DNA from: Bacillus marasmi
GTDB lineage: Bacteria > Bacillota > Bacilli > Bacillales > Cytobacillaceae
DNA: 64,000 bases
Direction: 5' to 3'
NCBI RefSeq assembly: GCF_902168435.1
Contig: NZ_LR656178.1
Coordinates: 57,783-121,782, forward strand
Numbering within the stretch: the first letter of the stretch is position 1; the number at the start of each line of letters is the position of its first letter. The translations under genes and the position numbers were made by a program. Below the pieces are notes generated by a model. The model searched no databases and was not told where the DNA came from. It worked only from the letters and a program-made list of their open reading frames with translations. Shown piece by piece: positions 51,204 through 61,368 of this stretch.

Positions 51204-52565
51204 ATGAAAGTTGTGAAATTTGGGGGTTCATCATTAGCATCTGGTGAACAAGTTGAAAAGGTCTTTAATATCGTTACAAGTGATCCGGAGCGTAAGATTG
51301 TTGTTGTATCTGCGCCTGGTAAACGTTTTTCAGACGATATTAAAGTAACTGACCTTTTAATTGAATGTGCCGAGCGTTATATGTTGCATGGCGAGGCAGA
51401 TGAATTAGTTAATAAAATTGTAGAAAGATATTCTATTATTGCTGATGACTTAGGTGTTCCTTCAGATATAATAAATACGATTAAAGAAGACTTATTAACA
51501 TTGCTCAAGGGTGATCAAAGTTCACCAGAACGTTACCTTGATGCGATTAAAGCAAGCGGTGAAGATAACAACGCAAAGCTAGTTGCGGCTGTATTCCAGC
51601 ATAAGGGAGTAGATGCTTCCTATGTAAATCCAAAAGATGCTGGTCTTTTAGTCAGCAATGAGCCAGGTAATGCACAAACACTTCCGGAATCTTACGAGCG
51701 CTTGCATTCATTACGAGAACGCTCTGGCATTGTTATTTTCCCAGGCTTCTTCGGGTATAATGAGTTCGGTCAAGTACTAACATTCTCCCGAAGTGGTTCA
51801 GATATTACTGGTTCGATTTTAGCCAATGCGGTGAAAGCAGATGTATACGAAAACTTTACCGATGTGGATGCGGTTTATTGCGTTAATCCTAATATTGTAA
51901 AAAATCCTAAAGACATTAAAGAAATGACTTACCGCGAGATGCGTGAACTGTCATATGGAGGTTTTTCTGTGTTTCATGAAGAAGCGCTCCTTCCTGCATT
52001 TAGAGCTGGCATTCCAGTAAATGTAAGGAATACAAATAACCCAACGGCACCAGGGACGCTCATTGTAAATAAACGTAACGGTTCTACTGGTCCGGTTGTC
52101 GGGATTGCCAGCGATGGTGGTTTTTGTAGTATTTATGTCAGCAAGTATTTAATGAACCGTGAGATCGGGTTTGGTCGTAAACTCCTACAAATTTTAGAGG
52201 ATTTTGGTTTCTCATATGAGCATATTCCATCAGGTATTGATGATATTTCGATTATCCTTAGCCAAAAGCAAATGACCGAAGAAGCAGAAAAGAAAATCGT
52301 TGAGCGAATTTACAATGAACTTCATGCTGATGAGGTAAAAATCGAACATGATTTAGCCTTAATCATGGTTGTAGGTGAAGGAATGCGTCATAACGTGGGT
52401 ACAACTGCTCGTGCAGCAAAAGCGTTAGCTAACGCTCAAGTTAATATTGAAATGATTAACCAAGGCTCTTCAGAGGTTAGCATGATGTTTGCAGTTAAAG
52501 AAGAACTTGAGAAACGTGCGGTTCAAGCGTTGTATGAAGAGTTTTTCGTAGCTGTACCCGTATAA
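51204..52565 (+). CDS. yclM: aspartate kinase (class III, YclM/ThrD-like)
   Basis: 453 residues. Amino-acid kinase domain: KVVKFGGSSLASGEQVEKVF, VVVSAPGKR, GFFGYNEFGQVLTFSRSGSD and DVDAVYCVNP. The C-terminal ~130 residues hold two ACT domains that give feedback control. Length and order match the single-chain aspartokinase III of B. subtilis. It makes 4-phospho-aspartate for lysine, threonine and methionine. ATG preceded by GCAGGGGTTG. Just upstream of the proline T-box, but in another pathway. Confidence 0.93.
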   Translation: MKVVKFGGSSLASGEQVEKVFNIVTSDPERKIVVVSAPGKRFSDDIKVTDLLIECAERYMLHGEADELVNKIVERYSIIADDLGVPSDIINTIKEDLLTLLKGDQSSPERYLDAIKASGEDNNAKLVAAVFQHKGVDASYVNPKDAGLLVSNEPGNAQTLPESYERLHSLRERSGIVIFPGFFGYNEFGQVLTFSRSGSDITGSILANAVKADVYENFTDVDAVYCVNPNIVKNPKDIKEMTYREMRELSYGGFSVFHEEALLPAFRAGIPVNVRNTNNPTAPGTLIVNKRNGSTGPVVGIASDGGFCSIYVSKYLMNREIGFGRKLLQILEDFGFSYEHIPSGIDDISIILSQKQMTEEAEKKIVERIYNELHADEVKIEHDLALIMVVGEGMRHNVGTTARAAKALANAQVNIEMINQGSSEVSMMFAVKEELEKRAVQALYEEFFVAVPV

Positions 52566-52624
52566 GACTTGCTTGACTTTATGAAAAGAGTTCTGCCATA
52601 ATAGATTCAAATTATAGAACGTTG

Positions 52625-52855
52625 ATAAAGGACTAGTATGCGTGATACATTCTGTGACAGAGAGCGGCGTTTAAAAGCTGGAAGACCCGCCACAGGAAAC
52701 CGCAGAACCTACCTTTGGAGTCCTGTGTGAAAAGCATAGGCGCAAACTGGCGTTATCAGTTCAAGTGGGATGTCTAATAACATCCAATCAAGGTGGTACC
52801 ACGGAAGTTAAGCCCTTTTCGTCCTTATTATAGGAGGAAAGGGCTTTTTATTATG
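52625..52855 (+). ncRNA. proline T-box leader (specifier CCU)
   Basis: Stem I runs from AAGGACT (52627-52633) to GGAGTCCT (52717-52724). The specifier loop reads GAA-CCT-ACC with CCT at 52708-52710, a proline codon. The T-box sequence AAGGTGGTACCACGG is at 52790-52804, and the terminator AAGCCCTTTT...AAAGGGCTTTTT at 52811-52852. Uncharged tRNA-Pro should favour read-through into proB. Confidence 0.93.
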
Positions 52856-52880
52856 AGGAAATATGTGTAAAATTTAGATT

Positions 52881-52924
52881 GTAAGGTGTGCAAGTCACCG
52901 ACACACACCTTACGCTTTTCGATT
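52881..52924 (+). repeat. hairpin plus fragment of the 125-bp repeat flank
   Basis: GTAAGGTGTG (52881-52890) pairs with CACACCTTAC (52904-52913) and is followed by GCTTTTCGATTTT, the same bases as the flank CTTACGCTTTTCGATTTG of the 125-bp repeat units. It lies between the T-box terminator and proB. Confidence 0.5.
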
Positions 52925-52939
52925 TTGGGGGATTTATAA

Positions 52940-54031
52940 ATGGAAAAGAAGCGGGTTGTAGTTAAAATCGGTAGTAGTTCGTTAACCAATTCCAAGGGTG
53001 AAATTGATTACGAAAAATTTACAGACCATATTCAGGCTCTTGCAAAATTAAGAGCAGACGGACATGAGATTGTCCTTGTTTCGTCAGGGGCAGTTGCGGC
53101 GGGATTTACAAAGCTAGGTTACCCATCAAGACCTGTAACGCTGAAAGGAAAACAGGCTGCAGCAGCAGTAGGACAAACCTTATTGATTCAATCATATATG
53201 GAATATTTAAGCAATTTCGAAATTATTCCTGCGCAAATTTTGTTAACTCGTAATGATTTTTCGAAAAGGGATCGGTACCGCAATGCTTATTCTACATTAA
53301 CCGAGCTTTTGGAAAGGGGCATTGTGCCAATCATTAATGAGAATGATACCGTTTCAGTTGAAGAACTGACCTTTGGGGATAATGATATGCTTTCCGCGCT
53401 AGTAAGCGGTTTGGTACATGCCGAGCAATTGATCATCTTAACTGATATTAATGGGCTATATGATGATAATCCACGTTCAAATCCAAACGCGAAAAAATTT
53501 GATTTTCTTAACGAAGTAACTGATGATATGCTTGCTGTTGCTGGAGGTGCTGGATCTAGTGTTGGTACTGGTGGAATGTTATCTAAATTGATAGCAGCAA
53601 AAACAGCTTTATCTCTAGGCGTTCGCGTATTTATAGGGCATGGTCAGGGAGAATTAAAATTGGTAGATATTCTAGAGGGAAATGGCGATGGCACATACAT
53701 CGGCAGTGATGAACTCCAGACTGTCAACAGTAATAAACAATGGATAGCTCTTCATTCAGCAGTTTCAGGTCAAATCTACGTAGACCAAGGTGCTGAAGAT
53801 GCTCTCCTTTTCAACGGAAAAAGTTTATTGCCTGCAGGAATATATCATGTTGAAGGTTCTTTTGAAAAAGGCGAAGTGGTTGAGGTCTATGGACCTTCTG
53901 GACTACTTGGTAAAGGGGAAGTTTTATTTTCAAACGAAGAACTTTCAAAAATGATGGGGAAACGAACTGGCGAGCTTGAGAATTGTACAGCTGTTGCCGT
54001 CATTCATCGTGATAAATGGGTAAAAGTATAA
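52940..54031 (+). CDS. proB: glutamate 5-kinase
   Basis: 363 residues: amino-acid kinase domain ([56 protein letters not shown]) and a C-terminal PUA domain (~275-355). It phosphorylates glutamate, first step to proline. The ribosome site is GGGGGATTTATAA, 6-8 bases upstream. It is the first gene of proBA behind a proline T-box, so made when charged tRNA-Pro is low. Feedback inhibition by proline is usual for the family. Confidence 0.95.
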   Translation: MEKKRVVVKIGSSSLTNSKGEIDYEKFTDHIQALAKLRADGHEIVLVSSGAVAAGFTKLGYPSRPVTLKGKQAAAAVGQTLLIQSYMEYLSNFEIIPAQILLTRNDFSKRDRYRNAYSTLTELLERGIVPIINENDTVSVEELTFGDNDMLSALVSGLVHAEQLIILTDINGLYDDNPRSNPNAKKFDFLNEVTDDMLAVAGGAGSSVGTGGMLSKLIAAKTALSLGVRVFIGHGQGELKLVDILEGNGDGTYIGSDELQTVNSNKQWIALHSAVSGQIYVDQGAEDALLFNGKSLLPAGIYHVEGSFEKGEVVEVYGPSGLLGKGEVLFSNEELSKMMGKRTGELENCTAVAVIHRDKWVKV

Positions 54032-54046
54032 AGGGGAGGAATTAAA

Positions 54047-55294
54047 GTGAGTGAAGTAAAACAAAAAGGGGCATTGGCAAAAAAGGCTAGTTTTGCATTA
54101 ATTGGAGTATCAACTGAGCAAAAAAATCACGCACTAACAAAAATTGCAGAGCAACTCTTAGTTGATCAGGAATATCTAATTGCCGAGAATCAAAAAGATA
54201 TAGAGCAAGGTAAGAAAAAGGGCTTAAATGACTCTGTACTAGACCGTATCCTACTTAATGATAAAAGAATTTCAGACATGGCTGAAGCAATTGGTTTGCT
54301 CGTGAAGCTAGAGGATCCTGTAGGTGAAACGCTTGAATCGATTGAAAAAGACAATGGATTAGTGATCAAAAAGCGTCGAGTACCTATTGGTGTGATCGGA
54401 ATGATTTATGAAGCTAGACCGAATGTTACGATTGATGCCGCAACATTGTCTTTAAAAACCGGGAACGCTGTCATTTTAAGAGGTAGCTCATCTGCACGCT
54501 TTTCAAACATCGCATTGGTTCAATCGATTCATCGCGCTTTGGAAAAAACCGATTTGCCATTAACGGCAGTACAATTAATTGAAGACACGAGTCATGAAAC
54601 AGCGAATGAATTGTTTCATTTAAATGAGTATTTAGATGTATTAATTCCACGTGGTGGAAAAAATCTAATCGATACCGTTGTACGTGAAGCTTCTGTTCCT
54701 GTATTGGAAACAGGTGCTGGAAACTGTCATATTTTTATCGATGAAACAGCAGATGTTGAGATGGCAGAATCAATTGCAATTAACGGAAAAACACAGCGAC
54801 CATCAGTTTGTAACGCAATTGAAACCATCCTAATCCAAGAAAATTGGTTTAATAAAAATGGAGAGAAACTCTTAACATCCCTTGAAAAACATTCGGTAGA
54901 AATATATGGTGATGAAAAGGTTTGCGCAAAATACCCAGCCGCTAAAATGGCAACAGAAGAAGATTGGGCTACTGAATATTTAGCGTTAAAGGTAAGTGTG
55001 AAGGTAGTTAACGGAGTGGAAGCTGCGATTACACACATTAATCAATATGGTACGCGTCATTCAGAAGCTATCATTACTGAAAACCAAGCTAGTGCAGATA
55101 TGTTTTTAACCAAAGTGGATGCAGCAGCTGTTTATCATAACGCTTCAACTCGCTTCACTGATGGATTTGAATTCGGTTATGGTGCAGAAATTGGAATTAG
55201 TACGCAAAAGCTTCACGCACGTGGACCTATGGGGCTACCAGCTTTAACTTCAAGCAAATTTTATGTTTACGGAAATGGCCAAGTTCGAGGCTAA
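54047..55294 (+). CDS. proA: gamma-glutamyl phosphate reductase
   Basis: 415 residues, aldehyde-dehydrogenase-like. [29 protein letters not shown] and the active-site region [13 protein letters not shown] (catalytic Cys) are typical, as is the ending [20 protein letters not shown]. It reduces gamma-glutamyl phosphate with NADPH. GTG start 54047 with GGGGAGG 8 bases upstream; 15 bases after proB, co-transcribed. Repeat copy D begins 14 bases after the stop. Confidence 0.95.
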   Translation: MSEVKQKGALAKKASFALIGVSTEQKNHALTKIAEQLLVDQEYLIAENQKDIEQGKKKGLNDSVLDRILLNDKRISDMAEAIGLLVKLEDPVGETLESIEKDNGLVIKKRRVPIGVIGMIYEARPNVTIDAATLSLKTGNAVILRGSSSARFSNIALVQSIHRALEKTDLPLTAVQLIEDTSHETANELFHLNEYLDVLIPRGGKNLIDTVVREASVPVLETGAGNCHIFIDETADVEMAESIAINGKTQRPSVCNAIETILIQENWFNKNGEKLLTSLEKHSVEIYGDEKVCAKYPAAKMATEEDWATEYLALKVSVKVVNGVEAAITHINQYGTRHSEAIITENQASADMFLTKVDAAAVYHNASTRFTDGFEFGYGAEIGISTQKLHARGPMGLPALTSSKFYVYGNGQVRG

Positions 55295-55308
55295 CAGAAC
55301 TTGAAAGA

Positions 55309-55804
55309 AGCTGGGACAGAACTAAATCGTTCGCTATTAAAACCGTATGATTTTTTATGGAGGACTAAATTAAAGTTCAGTGTTGATTTTCATGTAGGTA
55401 TGAGAATCTAAATAAGAGTAGAATTTCCCTTTATTGTATGTAAAGTGGGTTAAATGAGCTGAAATAAGAGTAGATTTTCCGCTTAACTACTCCATAAAAG
55501 ACAAAATCAATTGATTTTTAGGAAATAAGTTGAAAAACTCCCGTTATTATAAGGGAAATATGGGTCTTTTCCAATATAAGCGTAATTCTTCCACTTATTT
55601 TCAAACACAAGGAAATCAACATTCGGGTTAACAGACCCTCAAGCAAAAACTATTGCACTCAATGTGTAATCCAATCCACATTTATTTCAGGGTAGCTCTA
55701 TAGTAAATAGGAATAAAAAAATCGAACTATTAGGAAATTCTAAGTTAGAATTTCGCATGATAGTTCGGTTTTTTGTTTAGCTGAAATACTTATGTCCCAG
55801 CCTC
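55309..55804 (+). repeat. interspersed repeat family 1, copy D
   Basis: About 496 bp, the longest copy. Ends: AGCTGGGACA (55309-55318) and TGTCCCAGCC (55793-55802). Interior blocks match copies A-C, with AATAAGAGTAGAATTTC/CCGCTTAA-like hairpins and a right-end inverted repeat around CGAACTATTAGGAAATTC. Located between proA and the convergent DUF1284 gene. Confidence 0.9.
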
Positions 55805-55809
55805 TTTAT

Positions 55810-56271
55810 TTAGCCTATTTTCCAATTTTGATCTAGCTCCCCAATATGTTTCTCCTTCAGCTCCGCGATACCTTGTTTGCATACTCCATACTGTAGCCAA
55901 GAGCAGCCTTTACAAAGATAATCTAAATCATTCGCCTCAACTTTGCTGGCAACTAATTTCATTAGTTTTGATTTTGGATAATTTTTTCCGATTATTAATC
56001 CTAAATGTTTAATGACCTTTAGATCCATTGACAATACATGCTTTTGTGAGCCAATATTAGCTTCACATATTCGATCACCACGATTTGGACAGGCCATGCA
56101 CACATTATCAAAGCCTGCAACGACTGTAATCGGAAAATCAGACTTCTCATCGCGCAGCTCAGAAACTATCTCTTTCATTGTTTCTACGAAGCTTTCACTA
56201 TAACCCATTCCTCTAAAGCCTTGAACACATAAAAGATGATGTCCTCTTAAATACAATCGTGCCACCGCCAT
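55810..56271 (-). CDS. DUF1284 family Cys-rich protein
   Basis: 153 residues. The family start YLRGHHLLCVQGFRGMGYSE is intact. Ten cysteines, including CMACPNRGDRIC and CKGCSWLQYGVC, suggest Fe-S clusters or zinc; the family is annotated as a predicted iron-sulphur binding protein. Function unknown. The ATG has only a weak GTTAAGAGA upstream. Its 3' end abuts repeat copy D. Confidence 0.87.
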   Translation of the reverse strand: MAVARLYLRGHHLLCVQGFRGMGYSESFVETMKEIVSELRDEKSDFPITVVAGFDNVCMACPNRGDRICEANIGSQKHVLSMDLKVIKHLGLIIGKNYPKSKLMKLVASKVEANDLDYLCKGCSWLQYGVCKQGIAELKEKHIGELDQNWKIG

Positions 56272-56490
56272 TCTCTTAACATATTAATCAAGTAACGTAA
56301 ACTTGTATAATTATTAGGTTAACATATTTACCACTTCCAGAAAATAGTGATTTTAAATCCATTGTCTTACATCAAAAATTTTTTGGTATTATTCCAATAA
56401 AATGGAAACAATATTGACATCAAATGACCATTACCCCAGTGAACCCCGATAAGATTGCAATATCATGATAAAACATAAGGAGAGATTTTC

Positions 56491-58563
56491 GTGGAAACGT
56501 CTTGTCATAAAATACTATTATCTGCTACTCTCGCCTTAAGTTTGCTTTTAAGTGCCGGTATTTTTGGAATAAATCATGTAGCTGCAAAGGAGGTCATTGC
56601 TACGATTCAAAATCAGCGAACAATACCTTCATTATTAAGATTGCGCATTATGCAAACGACGGACGTGCATGCTCATATATTAAGCTACGATTACAATAAA
56701 GATGCTGAGTTTCATAAAGTTGGATTGGCAAAAACGGCCACTTTAGTGAAGAATGCCAGAAAAGAAGTGAAAAACAGCCTATTGGTTGATAATGGCGACT
56801 TAATTCAAGGCACTCAGCTAGCTGCATTTAAAGCGAAATATGACATCCTAAAACCAGGTGAAATTCATCCAGTTTTTAAAGCTATGAATTTAATGGGCTA
56901 TGATATAGCAACATTAGGCAATCATGAATTTAATTTTGGTGTCGACTTCCTTAAGGAAGCCTACAACGATGCAAATTTTCCATATATCAATGCAAATGTA
57001 TACTATGATGATCATGATATGAATCCAGAAAATGATAAAAACATGTTTAAGCCTTATAAAATCTTAAAGAAAAAATTTACTGATGAAACTGGTAAAAAGC
57101 ATAACTTGAAAATAGGTTTTATTGGATTTATGCCACCACAAGCAATGGTCTGGGATAAAGCAAATCTTAACGGCAAAGTGATTGTGAAAGATATTGTAGA
57201 GACAGCCAGGAAGTTTATTCCCGAAATACAAAAGAAAGATGTAGATCTTGTAATTGCACTTGCTCATACTGGCTTTAAGCCAACAATCGATGATTCTGAG
57301 AATGCAGTATATCCGCTGAGCACAATCCCCGGTATAGATGCTATTGCATTTTCGCATACACATAAGCTTTTTCCGGCAAAAGCAGCAACCGCGTTAGATG
57401 GATCCTTACTGGGTCCAGATAAACAACCATTACCAGGCATTGATAACCGCAAAGGAACAATAAACGGTGTACCAGCAGTACAAGCTGGATTCGGTGGTGG
57501 ATCACTTGGTATTATCGATTTAGAACTAAATAAAGTAAACGGTAAATGGATGGTTGTTGATTCACAATCCTATACACGTGAAATATGGATGGAAAATAAG
57601 GATTCCGCTGCGGGGAGTATGAATTATTCGAGTATAGTTCAGCCGGATGAAGAAATCGTTAAAGCGGTATTAGGTGACCATAAAGCGACGGTACAATATA
57701 TTAATACACCTATTGGCAAAACAAGTGACGACATCCAAAGTTATTTTGCGTTAGTTCAGGACGATCCCTCGATTCAAGTGGTGACAAATGCACAAAAATG
57801 GTACGTTGAAAAATACATAAAAAAGATTAAACCGGAATATCAACATTTACCCATATTGTCAGTAAGTGCTCCTTTTAAAGCAGGCAGAAATGGTTTTGAA
57901 GATTATACTGAAATTAAGAAAGGAAATTTATCGATAAGAAGTACTGGTGATTTATATGCATATGATAATACTTTACAGGCAATCAAAGTGAATGGGGCTG
58001 TAATTAAGGAATGGCTAGAAATGTCTGCAGGACAATTTAATACGATTGATCCGCTAAATAAAGAGGTTCAAGGTCTATTAAATCCAAATTATCCAGCATT
58101 TAATTTTGATGTGATGGACGGCGTTCTATACCAATTTGATGTTACTAAGCCCCCTAAATATGATATTACTGGGAAGTTGATCAATCCCGCTTCTAATCGT
58201 GTCATTAACTTAACTTATAACAATAAACTAGTGGATCCCAATCAGGAATTTATTGTTGTAACAAATAACTATCGTGCAAGTGGAGGAGGGAATTTCCCAG
58301 GGGTTGGTGGAAGTGAGGTCGTATTAGATGCAGTAGCTGAAAATCGTCAAATATTAATGAAGTATATCGTTCATTTTATTGAAATAGTACCTACGGTCGA
58401 TCAAAACTGGTCAATTGCCCCAATTAATAACCGGGTCAAAATTAGCTTTACAACTTCACCTAAAGGTAAGAATTATATCAAAGCAGGAAGCAGAATATCA
58501 TTTACAAAACAAATTGATGAACAAGGTTACGGAATCTATAAATTAGATTTAGGAAAAGACTAA
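56491..58563 (+). CDS. cpdB: exported 2',3'-cyclic-nucleotide 2'-phosphodiesterase/3'-nucleotidase
   Basis: 690 residues. Signal peptide to about residue 32 (ILLSATLALSLLLSAGIFGI). Metallophosphatase domain: TTDVHAHILSYDY, DNGDLIQGTQ, GNHEFNFG, ALAHTG and AFSHTHKLFP bind two metals. The C-terminal 5'-nucleotidase domain has KAGRNGFEDYT and NNYRASGGGNFPGVGG, which bind the base. Layout is CpdB; no LPXTG anchor or SLH domain is visible, so the protein is likely secreted. It releases phosphate and nucleosides from RNA breakdown products. GTG start 56491 with AAGGAGAG 7 bases upstream. Confidence 0.92.
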   Translation: METSCHKILLSATLALSLLLSAGIFGINHVAAKEVIATIQNQRTIPSLLRLRIMQTTDVHAHILSYDYNKDAEFHKVGLAKTATLVKNARKEVKNSLLVDNGDLIQGTQLAAFKAKYDILKPGEIHPVFKAMNLMGYDIATLGNHEFNFGVDFLKEAYNDANFPYINANVYYDDHDMNPENDKNMFKPYKILKKKFTDETGKKHNLKIGFIGFMPPQAMVWDKANLNGKVIVKDIVETARKFIPEIQKKDVDLVIALAHTGFKPTIDDSENAVYPLSTIPGIDAIAFSHTHKLFPAKAATALDGSLLGPDKQPLPGIDNRKGTINGVPAVQAGFGGGSLGIIDLELNKVNGKWMVVDSQSYTREIWMENKDSAAGSMNYSSIVQPDEEIVKAVLGDHKATVQYINTPIGKTSDDIQSYFALVQDDPSIQVVTNAQKWYVEKYIKKIKPEYQHLPILSVSAPFKAGRNGFEDYTEIKKGNLSIRSTGDLYAYDNTLQAIKVNGAVIKEWLEMSAGQFNTIDPLNKEVQGLLNPNYPAFNFDVMDGVLYQFDVTKPPKYDITGKLINPASNRVINLTYNNKLVDPNQEFIVVTNNYRASGGGNFPGVGGSEVVLDAVAENRQILMKYIVHFIEIVPTVDQNWSIAPINNRVKISFTTSPKGKNYIKAGSRISFTKQIDEQGYGIYKLDLGKD

Positions 58564-58567
58564 ATAA

Positions 58568-58600
58568 AAACAGGATGACTCAATGCGAGTTATCCTGTTT
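58568..58600 (+). terminator. rho-independent terminator
   Basis: AAACAGGATgACTC pairs with GAGTtATCCTGTTT just after cpdB. Confidence 0.85.
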
Positions 58601-58757
58601 ATTTATTGTCAAGCTTCATCATTCTTCTATCGAATCTTGTAGAAAGTCGCTGTATTTATACAAATTTTTCAAGGTCAATTTGTAGTATAATAGTTACTGA
58701 CAATTCTGAAAAACAAGAATATTTAAAACATAATTGAGAAGAACAGGAGGTAGGAAT

Positions 58758-59369
58758 ATGGGCTATCAATTTATCAGAGCAGACATTGATAATAACATTG
58801 CAATAATCAGCATTAATCGCCCACCCCTAAACACTTTAAATAGACAAATATATCATGAATTGCTTTCTATGATTGATGAACTAGAAGCTTGCAATGAAGT
58901 CTCTGGAATAGTCATTACTGGTGGAGGGGAAAAAGCTTTTGTTGCAGGAAGGGATTTAATACAAATGCAACATTTAAAGCCTTTCAGTATACACGAATTA
59001 ACAACCATCGCCAGAGCTGCTTTAACAAGAATTGAAAGAGTGTCTAAGCCAGTTGTTGCTGCGGTTAATGGATTAGCCTTAGATAGCGGCTTGGAATTAG
59101 CTTTAGCCTGTGATTATTGTATTTGTACGAATCAAGCTACATTCGCATTCCCTGTAATGGATGAAACAAAACAGCAAGGAAGTAGAACCAAGAGAATGGA
59201 ACGAGTACTAAGTCAGGAGAGGGTAAAGGAACTTGTAACGCATCGTGTAGTTTTCGGTGCAGAAATAGCACTAGAATTGCATATTGTAGATGAAATTGTT
59301 TCTACAACTGAATTATTATCAGTCTCAAAGGACTGGGCCGGAAAACTTGCCTTAAAAGGTGTCATATAA
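58758..59369 (+). CDS. short enoyl-CoA hydratase/isomerase-like protein
   Basis: 203 residues, against about 258 in the family. Crotonase fold is clear: IAIISINRPPLNTLNRQIYH, GGGEKAFVAGRDLIQM (first oxyanion block) and VAAVNGLALDSGLELALACD (second). In the last block LDSG stands for the usual GGG. The block carrying the catalytic Glu (normally FGQPEV...GIIPG) reads FAFPVMDETKQQGS, so that Glu is missing, and the C-terminal helices are cut short. It may be a binding or inactive homologue. GGAGGTAGGAAT precedes ATG 58758. Confidence 0.82.
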   Translation: MGYQFIRADIDNNIAIISINRPPLNTLNRQIYHELLSMIDELEACNEVSGIVITGGGEKAFVAGRDLIQMQHLKPFSIHELTTIARAALTRIERVSKPVVAAVNGLALDSGLELALACDYCICTNQATFAFPVMDETKQQGSRTKRMERVLSQERVKELVTHRVVFGAEIALELHIVDEIVSTTELLSVSKDWAGKLALKGVI

Positions 59370-59591
59370 AACTATATTATTAAGTTCAATCACAATTAAA
59401 TAGTAGTGAACGTATTGATAGTGGGAATATCTGACATAAAGTTGTCAGAAATTATTGTGATATAGGACAGGAATCTTGATGTAAATCATAGAATCTAATT
59501 TGTATATAAATCGTCATGACATAAGTCGAATGAGTTACTCTTTATTAAGATTTGTGTGAAATTATATCGAATCCAGAAAGGGTGAGATCAA

Positions 59592-60368
59592 ATGTCAAGT
59601 CCGGTAATATACAAAGTAGATGGGCAAATAGGACATATCATCCTGAATCGACCTGAAAAGCAAAACTCTCTTACGGAAGATCTAGTGGTTAGGGTAGTAG
59701 AAGCTTTAAGAGTAGCAGAAGAGGACCCGGAAATTAAAGTCATAATCCTTTCTGGTGAAGGGAAAAGTTTTTGCGGTGGGGCGGATTTAGAGGTCTTAAT
59801 GGCGTTAGAAAATGCAAGTGAAACCTCTAAATGGATTGAAATGACAGCTTCACTCGCAAAAACAATCGTCGATTTAGATAAATATGTTATTGCAGCTATT
59901 CAAGGATATGCAACTGGTGCAGGGTTTGGAATCGCTCTTGCTTCTGATTTTATCATCGCAGACAGGTCTGCAAAGTTTTCCCTAAGCTTTTCTAGTTTAG
60001 GTCTTATTCCAGATTTAGGATTAACCAAGAATTTAGTAGACTACTTGCCTCTGTCATTAGCAAAAGAATGGATCTCATCAGGAAAGATTATTTCAGCAGA
60101 CGAGGCTTACCAGCAAGGAATTATCAATCGGCTTGTAGATGGCTCGCTTTATGAAGAGGCTGTAGATTTTGCGCAGTTCATTTTGAATGGACCACCGCTT
60201 AGCAACAAGTATGTAAAGCACTTGTTAAATCGGGCCAGATCTAGTAATTTGGATGTCGCCCTTATGAATGAAAATATGGTGCAAACCGTTTTGTTGCAAA
60301 CAGAGGACCATAAAGAGGCAGTTCGCTCATATTTTGAAAAACGCAAACCACAGTTTTCTGGAAATTAA
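59592..60368 (+). CDS. enoyl-CoA hydratase/isomerase family protein (YhaR-like)
   Basis: 258 residues, full length for the crotonase family. GEGKSFCGGADLEVL forms the first oxyanion site; AIQGYATGAGFGIALASDFI the second. FSLSFSSLGLIPDLGLTKNL replaces the usual QPE region, so the acid/base residue may differ. C-terminal helices are present. Acts on a CoA thioester, perhaps in fatty-acid or phenylacetate degradation. GAAAGGGTG precedes the ATG. A 220-base spacer with no detected feature separates it from the shorter paralogue upstream. Confidence 0.88.
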   Translation: MSSPVIYKVDGQIGHIILNRPEKQNSLTEDLVVRVVEALRVAEEDPEIKVIILSGEGKSFCGGADLEVLMALENASETSKWIEMTASLAKTIVDLDKYVIAAIQGYATGAGFGIALASDFIIADRSAKFSLSFSSLGLIPDLGLTKNLVDYLPLSLAKEWISSGKIISADEAYQQGIINRLVDGSLYEEAVDFAQFILNGPPLSNKYVKHLLNRARSSNLDVALMNENMVQTVLLQTEDHKEAVRSYFEKRKPQFSGN

Positions 60369-60386
60369 TAGATAAATTTATTTATT

Positions 60387-60419
60387 AAAAAGGAAGGAGC
60401 TGCGTACTCCTTCTTTTTT
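60387..60419. terminator. bidirectional rho-independent terminator
   Basis: AAAAAGGAAGGAG pairs with CTCCTTCTTTTT between the convergent hydratase and HAD genes. Confidence 0.85.
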
Positions 60420-60424
60420 GTTGT

Positions 60425-61216
60425 TTACGATGGCAACAAACCTAATTGTTTTAAACCATTATAAATACCAGAGTGATAAACATCAGTTGTAGTAAAATTG
60501 GCATATTGAAAAAGTCCAGGATTACTGTTACCCATCGCAACACCTTCTCCAACCAAGGCGAGCATCTCTTTATCATTTAAGCCATCACCAAAGGCAATCG
60601 CAGACTTAGCAGGAATGTTTAAAGCCTTTAGCATTGCTTTTACAGCAATCCCTTTATTAATATCTGCCACAAGCAAGTCAAAGGAATGACTCATCCCATC
60701 AACATTGATCGGGGATAATATAACACCATTATCTGTTGGGTAATGCTCTCTTTCACCGTGGTGATTCGTAATCAATGTTGCGGAGAAGATTTCATTTACA
60801 TCATTGTTCGTGAAGGGTTTATTTTTAGTAAATAAAAAATGCTTTAAAAAATCATGAGTTTTACGAGATTTAGGGTTAACTAGTATATTTTCCGTACTAC
60901 TGTAAAGGATCAAATCATGATGATGTTGTGATGCAATGGCTATATAATTTTCTATTACAGTCGAATCAATATGTTTTTTAAAGACTTCCTGGCCGTTATA
61001 AACTGCATAAGAGCCGTTGTAGGAAATAAATGAGTTAACCTCTAGTTCTGTCGCTAATTCCTGCAGCTCGTGGAGTGGTCTTCCTGTTGCTAAGACAACC
61101 TCAATTCCTTTTCGCTTCATTTCCGTTATTGCTATTTTGGTAGAAGCCTCGATCGAATGGTCTGGACGAAGAATTGTCCCATCAATATCTAAGAATAAAA
61201 TTTGATAATCTGGCAT
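60425..61216 (-). CDS. ykrA: Cof-type HAD-IIB phosphatase (YkrA-like)
   Basis: 263 residues. Nucleophile motif DIDGTILRPDHSI, motif II ATGRP, motif IV FGDGLNDKEM. A type IIB cap lies between. The sequence and length are close to B. subtilis YkrA, one of several Cof-type phosphatases with broad sugar-phosphate activity. It stands alone, convergent with the enoyl-CoA hydratase gene. ATG 61216 preceded by AAGGAGTTTC. Confidence 0.85.
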   Translation of the reverse strand: MPDYQILFLDIDGTILRPDHSIEASTKIAITEMKRKGIEVVLATGRPLHELQELATELEVNSFISYNGSYAVYNGQEVFKKHIDSTVIENYIAIASQHHHDLILYSSTENILVNPKSRKTHDFLKHFLFTKNKPFTNNDVNEIFSATLITNHHGEREHYPTDNGVILSPINVDGMSHSFDLLVADINKGIAVKAMLKALNIPAKSAIAFGDGLNDKEMLALVGEGVAMGNSNPGLFQYANFTTTDVYHSGIYNGLKQLGLLPS

Positions 61217-61314
61217 TATGAAACTCCTTATGTTTGGTTAAAAATTGAAAGGCTTAATATTATCAGAATAGCACATTTAAACATTGATTTGGTTTGTATT
61301 AGCGAATTAGCATG

Positions 61315-61341
61315 AAAAAGGCTACCTATTGGCTGGTAGCC
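61315..61341 (-). terminator. rho-independent terminator
   Basis: On the minus strand GGCTACC pairs with GGTAGCC, followed by TTTTTC; it serves the DUF1906 gene. Confidence 0.75.
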
Positions 61342-61368
61342 TCCTTTATTTTGCGTATGAATATTGTT

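Noticed and set aside
59370-59591. 220-base spacer between the two enoyl-CoA hydratase-like genes
   Set aside because: Looked for a small gene, a lost C-terminus of the first protein, or RNA structure. Found only stop-rich AT sequence.
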